This document shows positions 12,697-24,731 of a stretch of 64,000 nucleotides of DNA, in pieces. The notes beneath the pieces were generated by a model, which did no database searches, was not told the DNA's origin, and saw only the letters and a program-made list of their open reading frames with translations. Within the stretch, counting starts at the first letter, position 1. Each line of letters begins with the position of its first letter. Origin of the DNA: Sclerotinia nivalis (taxonomy: Eukaryota > Ascomycota > Leotiomycetes > Helotiales > Sclerotiniaceae); NCBI GenBank assembly GCA_029531795.1, contig JAPEIS010000002.1, forward strand, positions 2,976,001 through 3,040,000, in the 5' to 3' direction. The translations under genes were made by a program, and so were the position numbers.

Positions 12697-13487
12697 GTTG
12701 TAAAAAGTTGATGTTAATTGGAAATTGCAATGGTTTGGAAGACTGAAAGGGTTGTGGAAGACGAGATGATGTCTTTGCGACAGAATATTTTTTTTTGTTA
12801 TACCGCCTTGGCTCACAAATATTGAATTTGTACGGCAGAATTATTTAGAAAGTGGCAAAGCGGTGTGACAACATGTAGCCCATGCACTTCCGAAGATGTC
12901 TTGACGCGTATTTTACTTTACCATGTACCTAGTAGGTACATGGACGAGTCTCATATGTTGGCTAGAGAACTAAAGAAGCATTATATAACCAGAGGTAAAG
13001 AGCTGAATCTGTCCGATACTGCGATTTACTGATCTTATTCACCCGTCAGTTCGCTAAACGAGAATCAGTTTCGATATAAGATAGAAAACGGTATTAAATG
13101 GTATCATTATAAATTTGCTAGAATATATCATGGTATACGCGGGATTGTTCAATCTCCATATGCAGACTCCAGACCATAGTGCTTAGACTAAATGCTTCCA
13201 TTTCCTGAACTTTATTTCATCCATCCGATCATCCTTTTCGACCTGACCCTCATCATAACCTTATTCCTGGTGTATAACTAAAGTCGGTCGTAGTTTATCC
13301 ACTATGTGAAGATACCCATGCCGTCGAAATCGATAAAAGAACTCCGTCGCTATGCATATTGCAATATGCGCTCATTTTCTCGAAAAGTCAAAAAGTCAGC
13401 CTCCACCCAGACTCGCGCAGCCTAATCTTCCATATCACAATTCTCATTATAATTCCAGCCAAATAATCAAGAATATACTGTCTCGTC
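12697..13487. other. Intergenic region containing upstream sequence of the Lys-rich gene
   Basis: The first 150 bases upstream of the minus-strand start hold a poly-T tract (about 12787-12797), ACCGCCTTGGC and AGAATTAT. An ACGCGT hexamer lies near 12905. The rest shows no gene. Confidence 0.5.
12802..12844. promoter_or_regulatory. Candidate promoter motif pair shared with the EBP2 upstream region
   Basis: ACCGCCTTGGC (12802-12812) and AGAATTAT (12837-12844) lie 106-148 nt upstream of the Lys-rich gene start. The same two strings, in the same order and orientation relative to the gene, lie upstream of EBP2 at 63174-63204. A T-rich run on the plus strand sits between each motif and its gene. 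Function is inferred from this coincidence only. Confidence 0.4.
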
Positions 13488-15244
13488 TTATTCATACAAC
13501 TTGGCCATCGCATCCCAACTATCTAGTAAACTTCTTTTCGTTGTAATATTAGTTAATTGTAGATTTCCCAAACTACACCAATTGTTGACATTCTGTTTCC
13601 ATCATGTTAGCTTTATTCACCAAAGAAATATAACCGACTAAGATCAGGGGAAAACTTACAATGCAACTCAAATATTTGCACCATCCGCAAGTCTTTCTAT
13701 AGATATAGAAATTGTTTAAAAGTAAAATAAACACAATAAAAACAAACACGAAAGCAGCTACTCTCAAAAGTAACCAAGCCCACCAAGCTGGTTTTCTTCC
13801 TTTAAAAAAGCCCGAAGGATTCTTGAATAAACTGACGATACCACGGTCACCTTGATTGGCTTTAGTAGGAACAGGTGCATATGGTGGATCCGATTGACCT
13901 GTTCGTATTCGTAGAGAATTGGGTGAACGAAGAATCGATAACCCAAGGACAAAACCCATAAGGAATCCTCCAACATGAGAGAAATTATCGAGACCGGGTA
14001 AGAGACCTAAAACGAAGGATATGATGATATCGAGGAGGATAAAAGCTAATTCTTTCATTGGACTGACGCGTTCTTTCCATTTGTATAGTAAGTCAAGGAG
14101 CGTAAGAGCAATGAGACCAAAAAGAGATCCCGATGCGCCTGTGGATGAGATACCTGTGGCAGCAAAATTTCCACCTAGTATAAACCCAAATATTCCGCTA
14201 GAGATGTAAACCAAAAAATATCGAATGGGTCCGATTAAAATCTCCATTTCCTTTCCCATGGTCATTTGAAGAAGCATGTTAAAACCTATGTGAATGATTC
14301 CAGCGTGAAGGAACATAGGTAAAATGAACCTATACCATTGATCGGGTGTCGCTCCCACTCCGCCAAATCCACAAAGATCACTTATAGAGCAATCATTCGA
14401 TGTTGCGCTTGTTGTGTTCGGACATGGCCAGCTTATGGCAGTTAGATCTGGTATGTCAGTCATATTATGCATACATGGTGTGAATCTTGAGCCCATATTA
14501 ATAACCACGTATGGTGAGGGGCCAATCATAGGGTTAAAAGAAGGATGAATTTCGATCGGAGACCCGGTGAGTTGAGCTGTTTCATGTTAGCATCTCCTGT
14601 CCAAACCCCGCCCCGAAATACTTACAGTTCTTAACAATCTCTACAATAAATACTATCACTTGCACCAAAGTGAGAGTATATGTAACGAAAGGAATGCCAT
14701 TCTTTCTATTCACCAGTCCCATAGTCATAGCGTCGCTCATTCTATTCCTCTTGTTATCCTTTAAGTGTGGAGGTACTCCCGATTCCCCTGCATCGTATAC
14801 ATGGTCGTTTAGGTTCGCATTGTAAATATGATCTGTTGAGGCATCTTTTGCTGGTACTTGCGGGTTTTCTCGTAAAGGTATATCTTCATTAGAGTAGCCC
14901 ATCCCATCTTGAGGCCTGCCCCCTCCACCTTGTGCATAGTACTGCGAATCTTGTCCTAAGCTATGCGAGCTTTCTTGTCTATGTGGTGGTACATTTGGCG
15001 CCGGATATACATGATCATCGAACGGCGCTTCGAATGGAGAGATTGGTGACATTTCTTGAGGTCTTGTTGATCCTACTTGTGAAGGGAATGAGCCTTGTCT
15101 TGAAGGTGCTCGAGAATGATATGATGGAGGCACTGTATGTTGTTGAGATTGAGTGTCAAATTGACTGTGATATGGTTGTGGTTCTTCATGTTGATATTGT
15201 TGTTGTTGTTGTGAATAAGAGTTGTAATAATCGTTAGCCGCCAT
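13488..15244 (-). CDS. Rhomboid-family intramembrane serine protease
   Basis: Three exons, 15244-14626, 14576-13660 and 13592-13488, give 546 residues. The N-terminal 180 residues are a Gln/Pro/Ser-rich cytosolic region. A transmembrane helix (VTYTLTLVQVIVFIVEIV) is followed by PSFNPMIGPSP and a Cys-rich loop. The rhomboid core has WYRFILPMFLHAGIIHIGFN, the catalytic serine in GASGSLFG, and the catalytic histidine in the SHVGGFLMG helix. Another helix (VAAFVFVFIVFILLL) precedes a Cys-rich tail. Reading straight on past 13660 gives a weak 23-residue ending. A 67-nt intron (13593-13659; donor GTAAGT, branch GCTAAC, acceptor ACAG) instead adds NVNNWCSLGNLQLTN and a short tail, continuing the WCKYLSC cysteine pattern, so I chose it. 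The ATG at 15244 was preferred over one 60 codons upstream because the upstream extension looks like leader sequence. Expected in secretory-pathway membranes, substrate unknown. Confidence 0.9.
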
Positions 15245-16380
15245 TGTTACTATTGAAATTGGTTGACCGTATCGAATGGACCGTATGAAATGATCGTTGG
15301 AAGGTAGGTAAAATTGTTGATCACATAAAAAGAAAGTTGAAGTTGCGATCGTCTGAAGATTGCACACAAGCCTGAAACAGGGAGATTCCAAGGTCGAAAT
15401 GTAGGCTTTGAGCTGAAAGTACAACGAATTGGAAGTTTGAAGTTATCAAATATTTTAATGGTGCTCAGTCACTATCTATTCATAAGTAACACTTTTTGAG
15501 TCGCTGCAATGGCGTGGGAAAAAACTTGAACGAATCTGAATATCGTTTCGAGCCTCGTAATGATCTCAGGCCGGGGATGGAATCGTATATGATTACGAAC
15601 GATATTTGCTCTAGACGCACTGCCTCCTCCGCCGAGGAAAGTTGAAAAGGTTGTGGAGGGTTACTCGATCGGAGAAGAAATCTGTTTTTGGATTGTCCCC
15701 GTTTCAGAAGCAACACCAAAGCAAAAGAGGCTTGTACCTGAACTACTACCCCCCGTACAGTAGGGTCATTTAGTAGCCCGAGAACCTTGAAATGGTCCAA
15801 TATCGAAAATGTTTAATTATGCGGTGAAGAGATGAAATAAATATCGATATTGCCTTTGAAGAATATTATATGTAAGATTAATACAGAATCAACAGAACGA
15901 AGGAAGGAATTAATTTGATCTACAGTATTGTACAAGATTATTTTAAGTCATCATCAAAACAGGATGTTTCATATTTCACTGTCGTGATTCACGAACTTCT
16001 CTCCACTCAGTGCTCAGCAACGAGCTGAAGAATCTCTCTAGAGTCCTACAAAAATATTTATCAGGCTGGGCTTCCATCATTCATTCAATCATCACCATAG
16101 GGCTACGTAGAGAGTGTCTAATACGTACGTAACAATTTCGCGTCCCTCTTGGCAACTCAAACTTCAGTGGAGCAAGTCCCGAAGAAAGTGTGAATATGGT
16201 TTCATTCCATCCAATTAAATTGATTAATATACCGTGTCTGTACTTTGTTTCTATTTACATCTTGAAAAGTGGCTGTGAGATGCAATCATTACATGTAAAC
16301 AAGGCTGGCTGGATTTCACGAGGCTTATCCATGAAAATAATTGAAGATCACCTGAGAAAAAAATCTGATGAGAGCAGATC
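15245..16380. other. Intergenic region, no gene recognised
   Basis: About 1.1 kb of AT-rich DNA. One minus-strand open frame near 15480-15800 lacks an ATG start and any recognisable domain. Nothing else is supported. Confidence 0.5.
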
Positions 16381-16905
16381 TCATCTATCGACATCCAGCT
16401 TACAATATAGATCTTTTTGAACTGCCCCGCTTTCGTACATGTCGAGTAGCTTTCCTTGTGCTACTTTCTCCAATCTCTCGTTTATAACTCCTCCTAAGTA
16501 TCCCATTAATTGTATATCATTATTATAAAATTGTTTCCCTCCTGGAAAATGATTCGTGCCGTGGGTATAGTGCGCAAAAGGAAGAAACTTCGTGCACGTA
16601 TCGGTACGGGCATAGTTGGAAAAGCGCTGCTGAAAAGGAGGACATTGAGTAATCCGGAACATCTGAGGCATATCTATAATCAATTCGTCAGTCAATTCTC
16701 TGGTTATCGTAGCTCAATCTGCTTCGGTAGGTACTGCTTGAGCAGGAGTGAGATATCCTCTTCCCAATGCATTCCTCTATACCCCCTTGTGATGGATGGT
16801 TGATGTATCCTCAAGCTTATAACTCAACAGAATGTTGTCGCATCTAGACTGGGGACTCGCAGTCGAGAAATAGTCCGAAATCTCTATACTTACATTATAG
16901 TGAAA
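16381..16905 (-). pseudogene. Decayed coding-like segment with two in-frame stops
   Basis: One minus-strand frame reads protein-like sequence from about 16905 down to a stop at 16381 (SPQSRCDNILLSYKLEDTST, later YLTPAQAVPTEAD, then HGTNHFPGGKQFYNNDIQL). It is broken by TAG at 16777-16779 and TGA at 16714-16716. Both stops are one C-to-T change from a sense codon (CAG, CGA). I do not recognise the family. The stops could instead be spliced out, but no good small introns are visible. I read it as a relic of a gene, with moderate doubt. Confidence 0.42.
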
Positions 16906-16922
16906 TAGTCATGACAATCTGA

Positions 16923-17282
16923 TTACCCCATATCTGCTACCATGTCCCAAGCGGAACTCGTGCTTCCAACGACCACTGTACTCAGATCCCCCGTCGTTAC
17001 CTTAATTTGATCGTTCGACACCGCCCATGATAGGATAATCTTTCGGAAACTTTGCAAAATCAAAACAAGCAAGTGAGAGAATAGAGCATATCCTATGAGG
17101 CTCAAAAATAAAAGAACAATCGAATTCATAACCAATTTCTCCCCAGGATTCAGTACATATGCCGAAAACGTAACCTCATATCGATAGTTCATGAGACGAA
17201 AATGGTAGATCAAGGGGTCGATGAAAGATGCTTGCCCATAACGCTTGGGTGAAGTGAGAAAGGAGTATGAATATGAAGACAT
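16923..17282 (-). CDS. Small subunit of serine palmitoyltransferase-like protein
   Basis: Single exon of 119 residues. Residues about 28-75 carry the ssSPT-type pattern: an aromatic segment (LIYHFRLMNYRYEVTFSAYV), then NPGEK in place of EPWER, then a hydrophobic helix (SIVLLFLSLIGYALFSHLLVLIL). In animals and yeast these small ER-membrane proteins bind the serine palmitoyltransferase dimer, raise its activity in the first step of sphingolipid synthesis and influence acyl-CoA choice. Length and a single transmembrane helix fit fungal members. The ATG at 17282 gives a short Ser/Tyr-rich N terminus; an upstream in-frame start would add 42 residues of leader-like sequence. The C-terminal 40 residues are polar and not conserved to my knowledge. 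Assigned by pattern recall, so probable rather than certain. Confidence 0.72.
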   Translation of the reverse strand: MSSYSYSFLTSPKRYGQASFIDPLIYHFRLMNYRYEVTFSAYVLNPGEKLVMNSIVLLFLSLIGYALFSHLLVLILQSFRKIILSWAVSNDQIKVTTGDLSTVVVGSTSSAWDMVADMG

Positions 17283-17756
17283 CTTGATTGTCGAGAGGGG
17301 TGAGTGTTTTGTTTGAATGTATATAGAACAATTTTGAGGGATTTGAGGTGAGTTTTGGATGATATAACTTGATGTTTGAAACTGGGTTACCCGGGGTACT
17401 TCGAACAATGAGGTATTGTTGGCTGAGTTTTATTTCCGATGACCAAATGAAATGCTCGAAATGGAATTTGAAGTGGAAAAGAAACTCGAACTGTAGTATT
17501 CTCTCAATTTAAGAAATAACTATGGAAATGGAATGATGGAATAAGGAACAGACATGAATACCTATATACATAACACAACAAAGGCTAGGTATGTCAGAGA
17601 TTCCATGTCAGGCAAGATGCCCCTCATCTTCTCTTTCTGTGATGTAATCATCATAGACAACACAGCACATGTAACTTCAAAAACTTTTTGGATATTTACA
17701 TAGACATCTCAAGTCATTAATTTCGATGCATGAATTGCACTGGACATCAGTACTTG

Positions 17757-18200
17757 TCATTGGCTAACACTCTTTCTCCTAAGAGGGATTAGGCAAAGCT
17801 TGACTTTGAAGAATGTCAAGAAAATATGAGGATGATGGTATCGAGCGTAATCATTGGATAAGAAGATATCTTCTGCAAAAAGATCTGAGAACTTTTTCTT
17901 GAAGCCCGGCAATTCGAATTGTATAGCTGTTTGTGTACTCGGGACAGATGCCCACGCTGGATAGTTCGTGAGTCGTAGAGAGAAAGTTGTATTATATGCA
18001 TGTAAAGGTACTCTGTTACCATAGAACATCCGGCCCTTCGTCAAGTTCAATGGTATGTGTATAGGGTAAAGCATATATGGTAGACCCCGTGTATCAAGTA
18101 TTAAGAATGCCGTCCAATCTATAGCAATGATTCAATCACAAGTATGGATGTCCGTCCTTACCGGGTTTTGAGCCTTGAAGTAAGTAGAACTACCTATGCG
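17757..18200 (-). pseudogene. Unidentified coding-like fragment
   Basis: A minus-strand frame reads WTAFLILDTRGLPYMLYPIH, NRVPLHAYNTTFSLRLTNYP and a charged FELPGFKKKFSDLFAEDIF segment. It ends in a stop at 17757. Upstream, a plausible intron (donor GTAAGG, acceptor CTATAG at about 18122-18170) joins it to a short piece containing YLLQGSKP, beyond which the frame is closed by a stop. The family is not recognised and no start exon is found before the POL3 promoter. It may be a 3' fragment of a decayed gene or a small gene with unrecognised 5' exons. Confidence 0.35.
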
Positions 18201-18395
18201 CTAGGCAATCGGAAGGTCTCGAGATGCCTTATTTGTATGTTGTGTTGTACTCTGTACATATCGACCGGAAGTTGTCTTCATAGAAAAGGTTTATCCTTGG
18301 TAGAAGGTTAGGTAAGACACTGTGCTTACCTAATTACCAACATACCTTTTCAGCCACAGCCGCCACTATCAAAACTGCATTCCACTTTAATCAAG

Positions 18396-18442
18396 ACGCG
18401 TCCACACCGCGCCCGCACTGAGCGAAAAGTAATTGACGCGAA
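18396..18442. promoter_or_regulatory. MCB (MluI cell-cycle box) ACGCGT and related GACGCGAA
   Basis: ACGCGT at 18396-18401 and GACGCGAA at 18435-18442 lie 107-153 nt upstream of the POL3 start. In yeasts MBF (Mbp1/Swi6-type) binds ACGCGT and drives G1/S transcription of replication genes including DNA polymerases. Position and target agree; binding here is inferred. Confidence 0.6.
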
Positions 18443-18548
18443 CTTATATTGATGTACATCCTCTAAAACCCGAAAACCAAATTCCCACCAACATATAATC
18501 CAATTACGACTCTCATTTCAGCAGTATAGAAGCTGCAAAATCTTCACA

Positions 18549-21500
18549 ATGGCTCCATCAAGAGTTCCTCAAAAGCGAATCCTGGGGGAGGCAAAGAATA
18601 TTCAACAAAGCAATATCCCCTCATCCCCTCCATCTGCGGCGAAGAAACGGAAGTTGGAACCAGTTGCATCATCACCAGCCCCAGTTAGATTCAAGAGCTC
18701 ACAGAATGGACCAAAGGGAAGGCTGGCTTCTAGCCAGCCTAGTCATTTTGAGTCGGAAGTGTTGGAAAAAATGACACAGGATATAGAGAGTTTAAAGAAG
18801 AATAATTCAGAAAAAGATCAAGAATGGGCAAGGCCGAGTCTGGCAGACTTCAACCCCGAGGAGGATAATTTAATCTTTCAGCAAATTGAATGTGAAGAGG
18901 GTACTTATGATCATGGAAAGGCGACTGTGAAGTTATTCGGTGTCACTGAGGTAAACTTCATCCCAATTCCTTCAAACGCTGCAACTAATATCACACACAG
19001 ACGGGTCACTCAGTTATGCTACATGTTCAAGACTTCTTACACTACCTTTATGTTGCCGCACCAGTCAGTTTTACACACAAAGATTGCGAGCAATACAAGA
19101 TGTATCTGGATTCGCAAGTGGGAATGCATACGCCTGCCATTCATTCAGTATCGGTAGTTCTACGAGAAAACTTATATGGATTTACGGGAAACAAACAGCA
19201 CGCATATATTAAGGTTACAGTTACAGATCCTAAATATATCAACAAAGTCAGGACAACTATTGAGGAGGGCCGAGCAAACTGGAAAGGAATGTGGCGGAAT
19301 GACGGAAATGGCATTTTGACGTTTGATAGCATTCAATATGTGTTAAGATTTATGGTTGATGTCAAGGTGAGCCCCCTTCTTCTCATTCTCACCTCGCTTA
19401 CCCCTCCAAAATCATCCCCTATCATACTTCAGTTAGTAACATGTCTAACCAATGGCAGATTCATGGTATGTCTTGGGTCGAAGTGGAAGCAAAGAAATAC
19501 GAAATAGTTCCGGAACAAAATAGACAATCGAATTGTCAAATCGAAGCCGTAATGTCATATCGGGATCTTATTGCGCATAAACCAGAAGGAGAATGGGCGA
19601 AGATGGCACCTTTGCGTATCCTATCTTTCGACATCGAATGTGCTGGTCGCAAGGGTGTTTTTCCGGAAGCAAATCAGGATCCTGTTATTCAAATCGCTAA
19701 TATTGTTACTCGATATGGGGAGAAGAAGCCATTCGTACGAAACGTCTTTTGTCTCAATACTACGAGTTTGATTGTCAATACACAAATTTTTGAATTCGAC
19801 AAGGAAGAAAAGATGCTGTCGAAATGGAGAGACTTTCTTGAAGAAGTCGACCCAGACATCATCATTGGTTACAATATTGCCAATTTCGATTTTCCATATC
19901 TCCTGGATCGAGCTGATCATCTGAAAATCAAAAATTTCAGTCAATGGACTCGATTAAAGTCTATCCATTCTCAGGCTAAAACCTCCAACTTCTCCAGCAA
20001 ACAAATGGGTAATAGGGATACGAAAGCTACCAATACTAATGGACGACTTCAATTAGATCTGTTACAACTCGTTCAGAGAGATCATCAGCTTCGAAGTTAT
20101 ACACTCAACTCCGTTTGTGCTCAATTTTTGGGTGAGCAAAAGGAAGATGTTCATCACACTATGATTACTGAATTATTCAACGGAACACCTGAATCTAGAC
20201 GAAGATTAGCAGTGTACTGTCTAAAGGATGCTTATCTACCTCAACGACTAATGGATAAACTTTCCTGTTTGGAGAATTATACGGAAATGGCTAGAGTCAC
20301 AGGTGTCCCTTTTAACTTTCTTTTGTCCCGTGGCCAACAAGTCAAATTCATTAGTCAACTGTTTCGAAAAGCTTTGGAACAGAAATTGGTTATTCCTAAT
20401 CTGTCAACCGCCTCATCAGAAGAACAGTACGAAGGTGCCACTGTCATCGAACCTACTAGGGGATATTATAGTGTCCCAATTGCGACTCTGGATTTTGCTT
20501 CTCTATATCCAAGTATTATTCAAGCACATAATCTTTGCTATACTACATTGCTCAAGAAAGACGTTGTTGAGGCTCTCAATCTGGAGAAGGATGAAGACTA
20601 TATCGTTACACCAAACGGGGACATGTTCGTCACTACCAAACAACGAAAGGGTCTTCTTACACAAATCTTGGAAGAATTGTTAACAGCAAGAAAACAAGCT
20701 AAAAGAGAACTTGCTGTCGAAACGGATCCTTTCAAAAAAGCTGTATTGAATGGTCGACAACTTGCATTGAAGATCAGCGCAAACAGTGTTTACGGTTTAA
20801 CTGGTGCCACTGTAGGAAAAGTACCTTGTTTGCCAATTGCCAGTAGTACCACAAGTTATGGTCGTCAAATGATTGAAAAGACAAAAGCAGAAGTCGAGGC
20901 AAAATACACCATCGCAAATGGATATTCGCATGATGCTCAAGTCATTTATGGTGATACTGATTCAGTCATGGTTAAATTTGGTGTGAAGGAATTAGCAGAA
21001 GCAATGAAACTTGGAGAAGAAGCTGCACAATACGTTTCCTCGAAATTCATCAAGCCAATCAAGTTGGAATTCGAAAAGGTTTATTACCCATATCTTCTCA
21101 TTAACAAGAAGAGATATGCTGGGCTTTATTGGACAAATCCTGATAAGTATGACAAGATGGATACGAAGGGTATTGAGACAGTTCGTCGTGACAATTGCCG
21201 GCTGGTTCAAAACGTCATTGAGACGGTACTGAGAATGATCTTAATTGATCAAGATGTTCAAGGAGCTCAAGAGTAAGCCTTTCTATTTTCCTCCTCTTTA
21301 CGGTTATTCGCTAACACCCACCCTTAGCTATGTAAAAGATACCATTTCCGACCTTCTTCAAAACAAAATCGACATGTCCAAACTCGTCATCACCAAAGCC
21401 CTCGCAAAGGCAGATTACACTGCCAAACAAGCCCATGTGGAACTCGCCGAACGTATGAAAAAACGAGATGCAGGATCAGCACCTACATTAGGTGATCGTG

Positions 21501-22066
21501 TTGCCTATGTCATCATCAAAGGTTCTGCTGGTGCCAAAAATTTCGAGAGATCCGAGGATCCCATCTTCGTACTAGAAAACAACGTCCCCATAGATACAAA
21601 ATATTACCTCGATAACCAACTCGCCAAACCTCTGGGTAGAATTTTCGAACCTATCCTCGGCGAAACAAAAGCCAACTCCCTCCTAGCAGGAGCCCATACC
21701 CGTTCCATATCCGTTGCAGCCCCCACCATCGGCGGTCTCATGAAATTCGCCAAGAAAACCTCAACATGCATGTCCTGCAAAAAGCCACTCGTAAAACCTA
21801 ACGAGAAAGATGGAGCAGTATGTACGGATTGTGCGCCTAGAATTGGAGAAATGTATCAGAAACAACTTAATAAAGTATCGGATCTCGAAGTCAGGTTTGG
21901 AAGATTGTGGACACAGTGTCAGAGGTGTCAGGGGAGTATGCATTGTGAAGTTATCTGTAGTAGTAAGGATTGTCCGATTTTTTATATGAGGATGAAGGCC
22001 AAGAAGGATGTGGAGGATGCGGGTAAGGAGTTGGAGAGGTTTGATTTTGATCAATCGGCTTGGTGA
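18549..22066 (+). CDS. POL3: DNA polymerase delta catalytic subunit
   Basis: Four exons, 18549-18950, 19001-19366, 19459-21272 and 21328-22066, give 1106 residues, close to the usual length. A basic, Ser-rich N terminus precedes the family B core. The 3'-5' proofreading exonuclease shows Exo I (FDIECAG), Exo II ([15 protein letters not shown]) and Exo III (YCLKDAYLP). Polymerase motifs are A ([17 protein letters not shown]), B ([13 protein letters not shown]) and C (YGDTDSV), with all expected aspartates. At the C terminus CysA is CMSCKKPL...CTDC and CysB is [10 protein letters not shown]...CSSKDC; CysB carries the 4Fe-4S cluster that binds the B subunit. The enzyme makes the lagging strand and fills repair gaps in the nucleus. 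The second intron ends just before [11 protein letters not shown], an invariant junction. All key residues are intact. The last exon switches from C-rich to G-rich third positions. Confidence 0.98.
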
Positions 22067-24731
22067 TGGTTTGTTTGGAATGGGCTAGGTGTGGAGATAT
22101 CATGGTATTGCAAGGCGTTAGGTGTATGGAAGCCACTTTATGAAAAGATGGGCTCAAGCAAAGTTTCATGGGATGGGTGTAGTATATGTATTAACAATCA
22201 TATTTTCCCACGCATATTATGATAGTGATTAAATAGGAATGAATATAGAGGTATCTACTACTAGTACAACCAAGTCCGGGTCTCAATCTTCCCACTCAAA
22301 GCAAGCTTCGGGACGTCCATCGAGTATAAAAGAATCCAATGCTTGGCCTTGCAAACTCTAATCTCGATTTCAAAGAGTGAGAAATTAGACGTTCGATGTC
22401 AAGGTCTGGCTGGGTTGACCATTTTGATATAGGTAGTGTGTCCACTGTGGGTGTATGGGCTGAGATATTTCTTTTGTTAGTTTTATTAGATGCTTCAGCG
22501 TTTGTAAAGCGGGATCATTCCCCAGGATTAGTTTTCACTTCCTTCATTAACTCAAAAGATTGAGTTTATCCCAATCATTTAAATCATGTATCTAGCCAGG
22601 CCTATAAGCCAGCTTACCTTCATTATGTTAACCGTTAGGGGTTCGTAAGAGCCTCTAGCCGTCTTAGATAGTCTTAGACTCAGTGTGGACGTTAATTTAA
22701 TCAATCAATCAATGTATGGGCTGAGAGTAAATGGGGTAGTAAAACAAAGGTCGGACGAGTTTGATCGAGAATTTAGGGTTGGTAACATTAACTTAGCATT
22801 GTCACTGTCGTCACGACTGGTATTTTTGATTGTCGATGGACTTTTAGCACTATAGAAATGCCAAATCTCAAATCCGGAAACTCTCACTGCCGTTGTAAGA
22901 TTACCTTCATCGATATCGCTATCTCAAAACTCTATATCTTATCATATCATATGATGAGAACTCTGAGCAAGATATTTAGACCTACGAATTCTGTTTTAAT
23001 GATCTATATCTATTATTTTAGAGGATGGAAAGTACACAAAGTAAGGAATTCATTGTAAATCTTAGGAGTCAACTTTCATTATCATCAATATCCAAGCCAG
23101 CTTTTCCAACCACCTTCCCTCAGAATCCCTGAGTGGTGCGTGATTATTTACTGTTTGAATTTAGGAATTGATCTATAGAATATTGATGGGGTATTAAATA
23201 CCTATTACTTCTTGTTGGTTTTTGTCGGCCTATATGAGTTATTGTGAGCTTATCTAAATTTTTATTTTAATATACGGGATATGAAAAGGAGGAGAAGGCG
23301 GGGGTAAAAAGATATCTAATGCTCTTCTTTTGGAGTATAGATATATGCCTAATTATCAACGAATGGTGTCCGAACAGAGGCCGCTGTGGAGAGGTCGTCA
23401 GGAGGATATTCTTAATAGAGTGGTTTAGTACCACAGCTGTAGGTTCAATGGTCGTTGAAGCAAACTCTAAAGCGAAATAACCTTATTTAAGAATCGTGGG
23501 TTTTGATCATCGTTATTGATCCTCTCACTAGTACTGTCAATCTCACAATACTAATATTAATATATCGATATATTAAAGACAAAAACAAGACTTCACAACC
23601 TCTCAATAAAAATCAAGAATCACAAATCCCAAGTCCTGAACACGCACGCTCTATCAACCATCAAGCCTCTATATATTGAGTAAAGTTATCCGAGAAACAA
23701 GGAGGAAAATAATCTTATTATAATATGATGTATAATTATGATTAATATTGCAATTGGTCGTCAAGTCTTCATCCTTATCATGAATATCTCATATCTCATC
23801 CTAGAGTCTGGAAGTATATATGTGGAAATCTTGAAATGATGGATGTGAAGGATATTTATATGTTTTATATTCAAATAATCATTTTTTTTTCTTTTTTGAA
23901 TTGTTAAGAAAAGAGAAAAAGAGAAAGTGTAAATACTATTAATTCATTCATTACGTCGCTTAAACTGAGCTTATATGAATGATATGATGTATATAGGCCT
24001 AGCTTGAAGACTTGAAGTAGTCGGTCATCTAATAGTGAATATCAAATGAAGGAAAACATATATAGTCCAGTACAAAAGAAGACAAAAATCTATAATTATG
24101 CTTTAAAAATATACTATTTAGAGGAATGTAATCGGTAGTTGGAATAGAAGTTTGTATCCAAGTCATTTGAGGCTTTGTATGTAAGATCTTATGTGTTATG
24201 CTGTGCTATCTTTGATGATTTTCACATCCTCGTTCTCGCATATCAATTTCGTCTCTTAGAACCGAGAGCTTCTCACCATCACCGTAACCCGCTCCATTAG
24301 CAATATCATTCATTACCTAGATCTAAATAATAACCACTCAACACTGCATCATTCATCGACCCAGTTTGGTGGTGTATTGGCTAAGGTAATGGGTGGTTTA
24401 TATACACGTTGTACGATATACACAGGCTATGCAGACTACGCAAGCAACGCAAACAGTGAAGAAAGTCACCCGAATAAATGAATTAGGTATTAAATTTTTT
24501 CTATTGAGATATATACAAAGTATACACAGTCAGTCAGTCAGTCCCGTCCCTCATCCTCATATATCCCCTCCTCATTCGGACATTCAAAATCATGCAATCC
24601 CATCTCATCCCATCCCATCCATCCCATTCCATCCCGTCCCATTCCATCCCATCTCTAATCTATCCTTCTCATCCAATCATACATCTATCTTCACACTACA
24701 ACCTCCACCACACTTCATTCAAAGCCCTAAA
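22067..24731. other. Intergenic region between convergent genes, no gene recognised
   Basis: AT-rich 2.7-kb spacer between the 3' ends of POL3 and the membrane-protein gene. It contains short palindromic AT runs and pyrimidine repeats (CATCCCATCC-type, about 24595-24650). No supported coding sequence or RNA gene. Confidence 0.5.

Noticed and set aside
12905..12912. ACGCGT near the Lys-rich gene as an MCB box
   Set aside because: A single hexamer about 210 nt upstream of a non-replication gene; the same hexamer also occurs in coding DNA, so chance is likely.
15480..15800. Minus-strand 106-codon open frame
   Set aside because: No ATG at its start, no recognised motif and no neighbouring exons.
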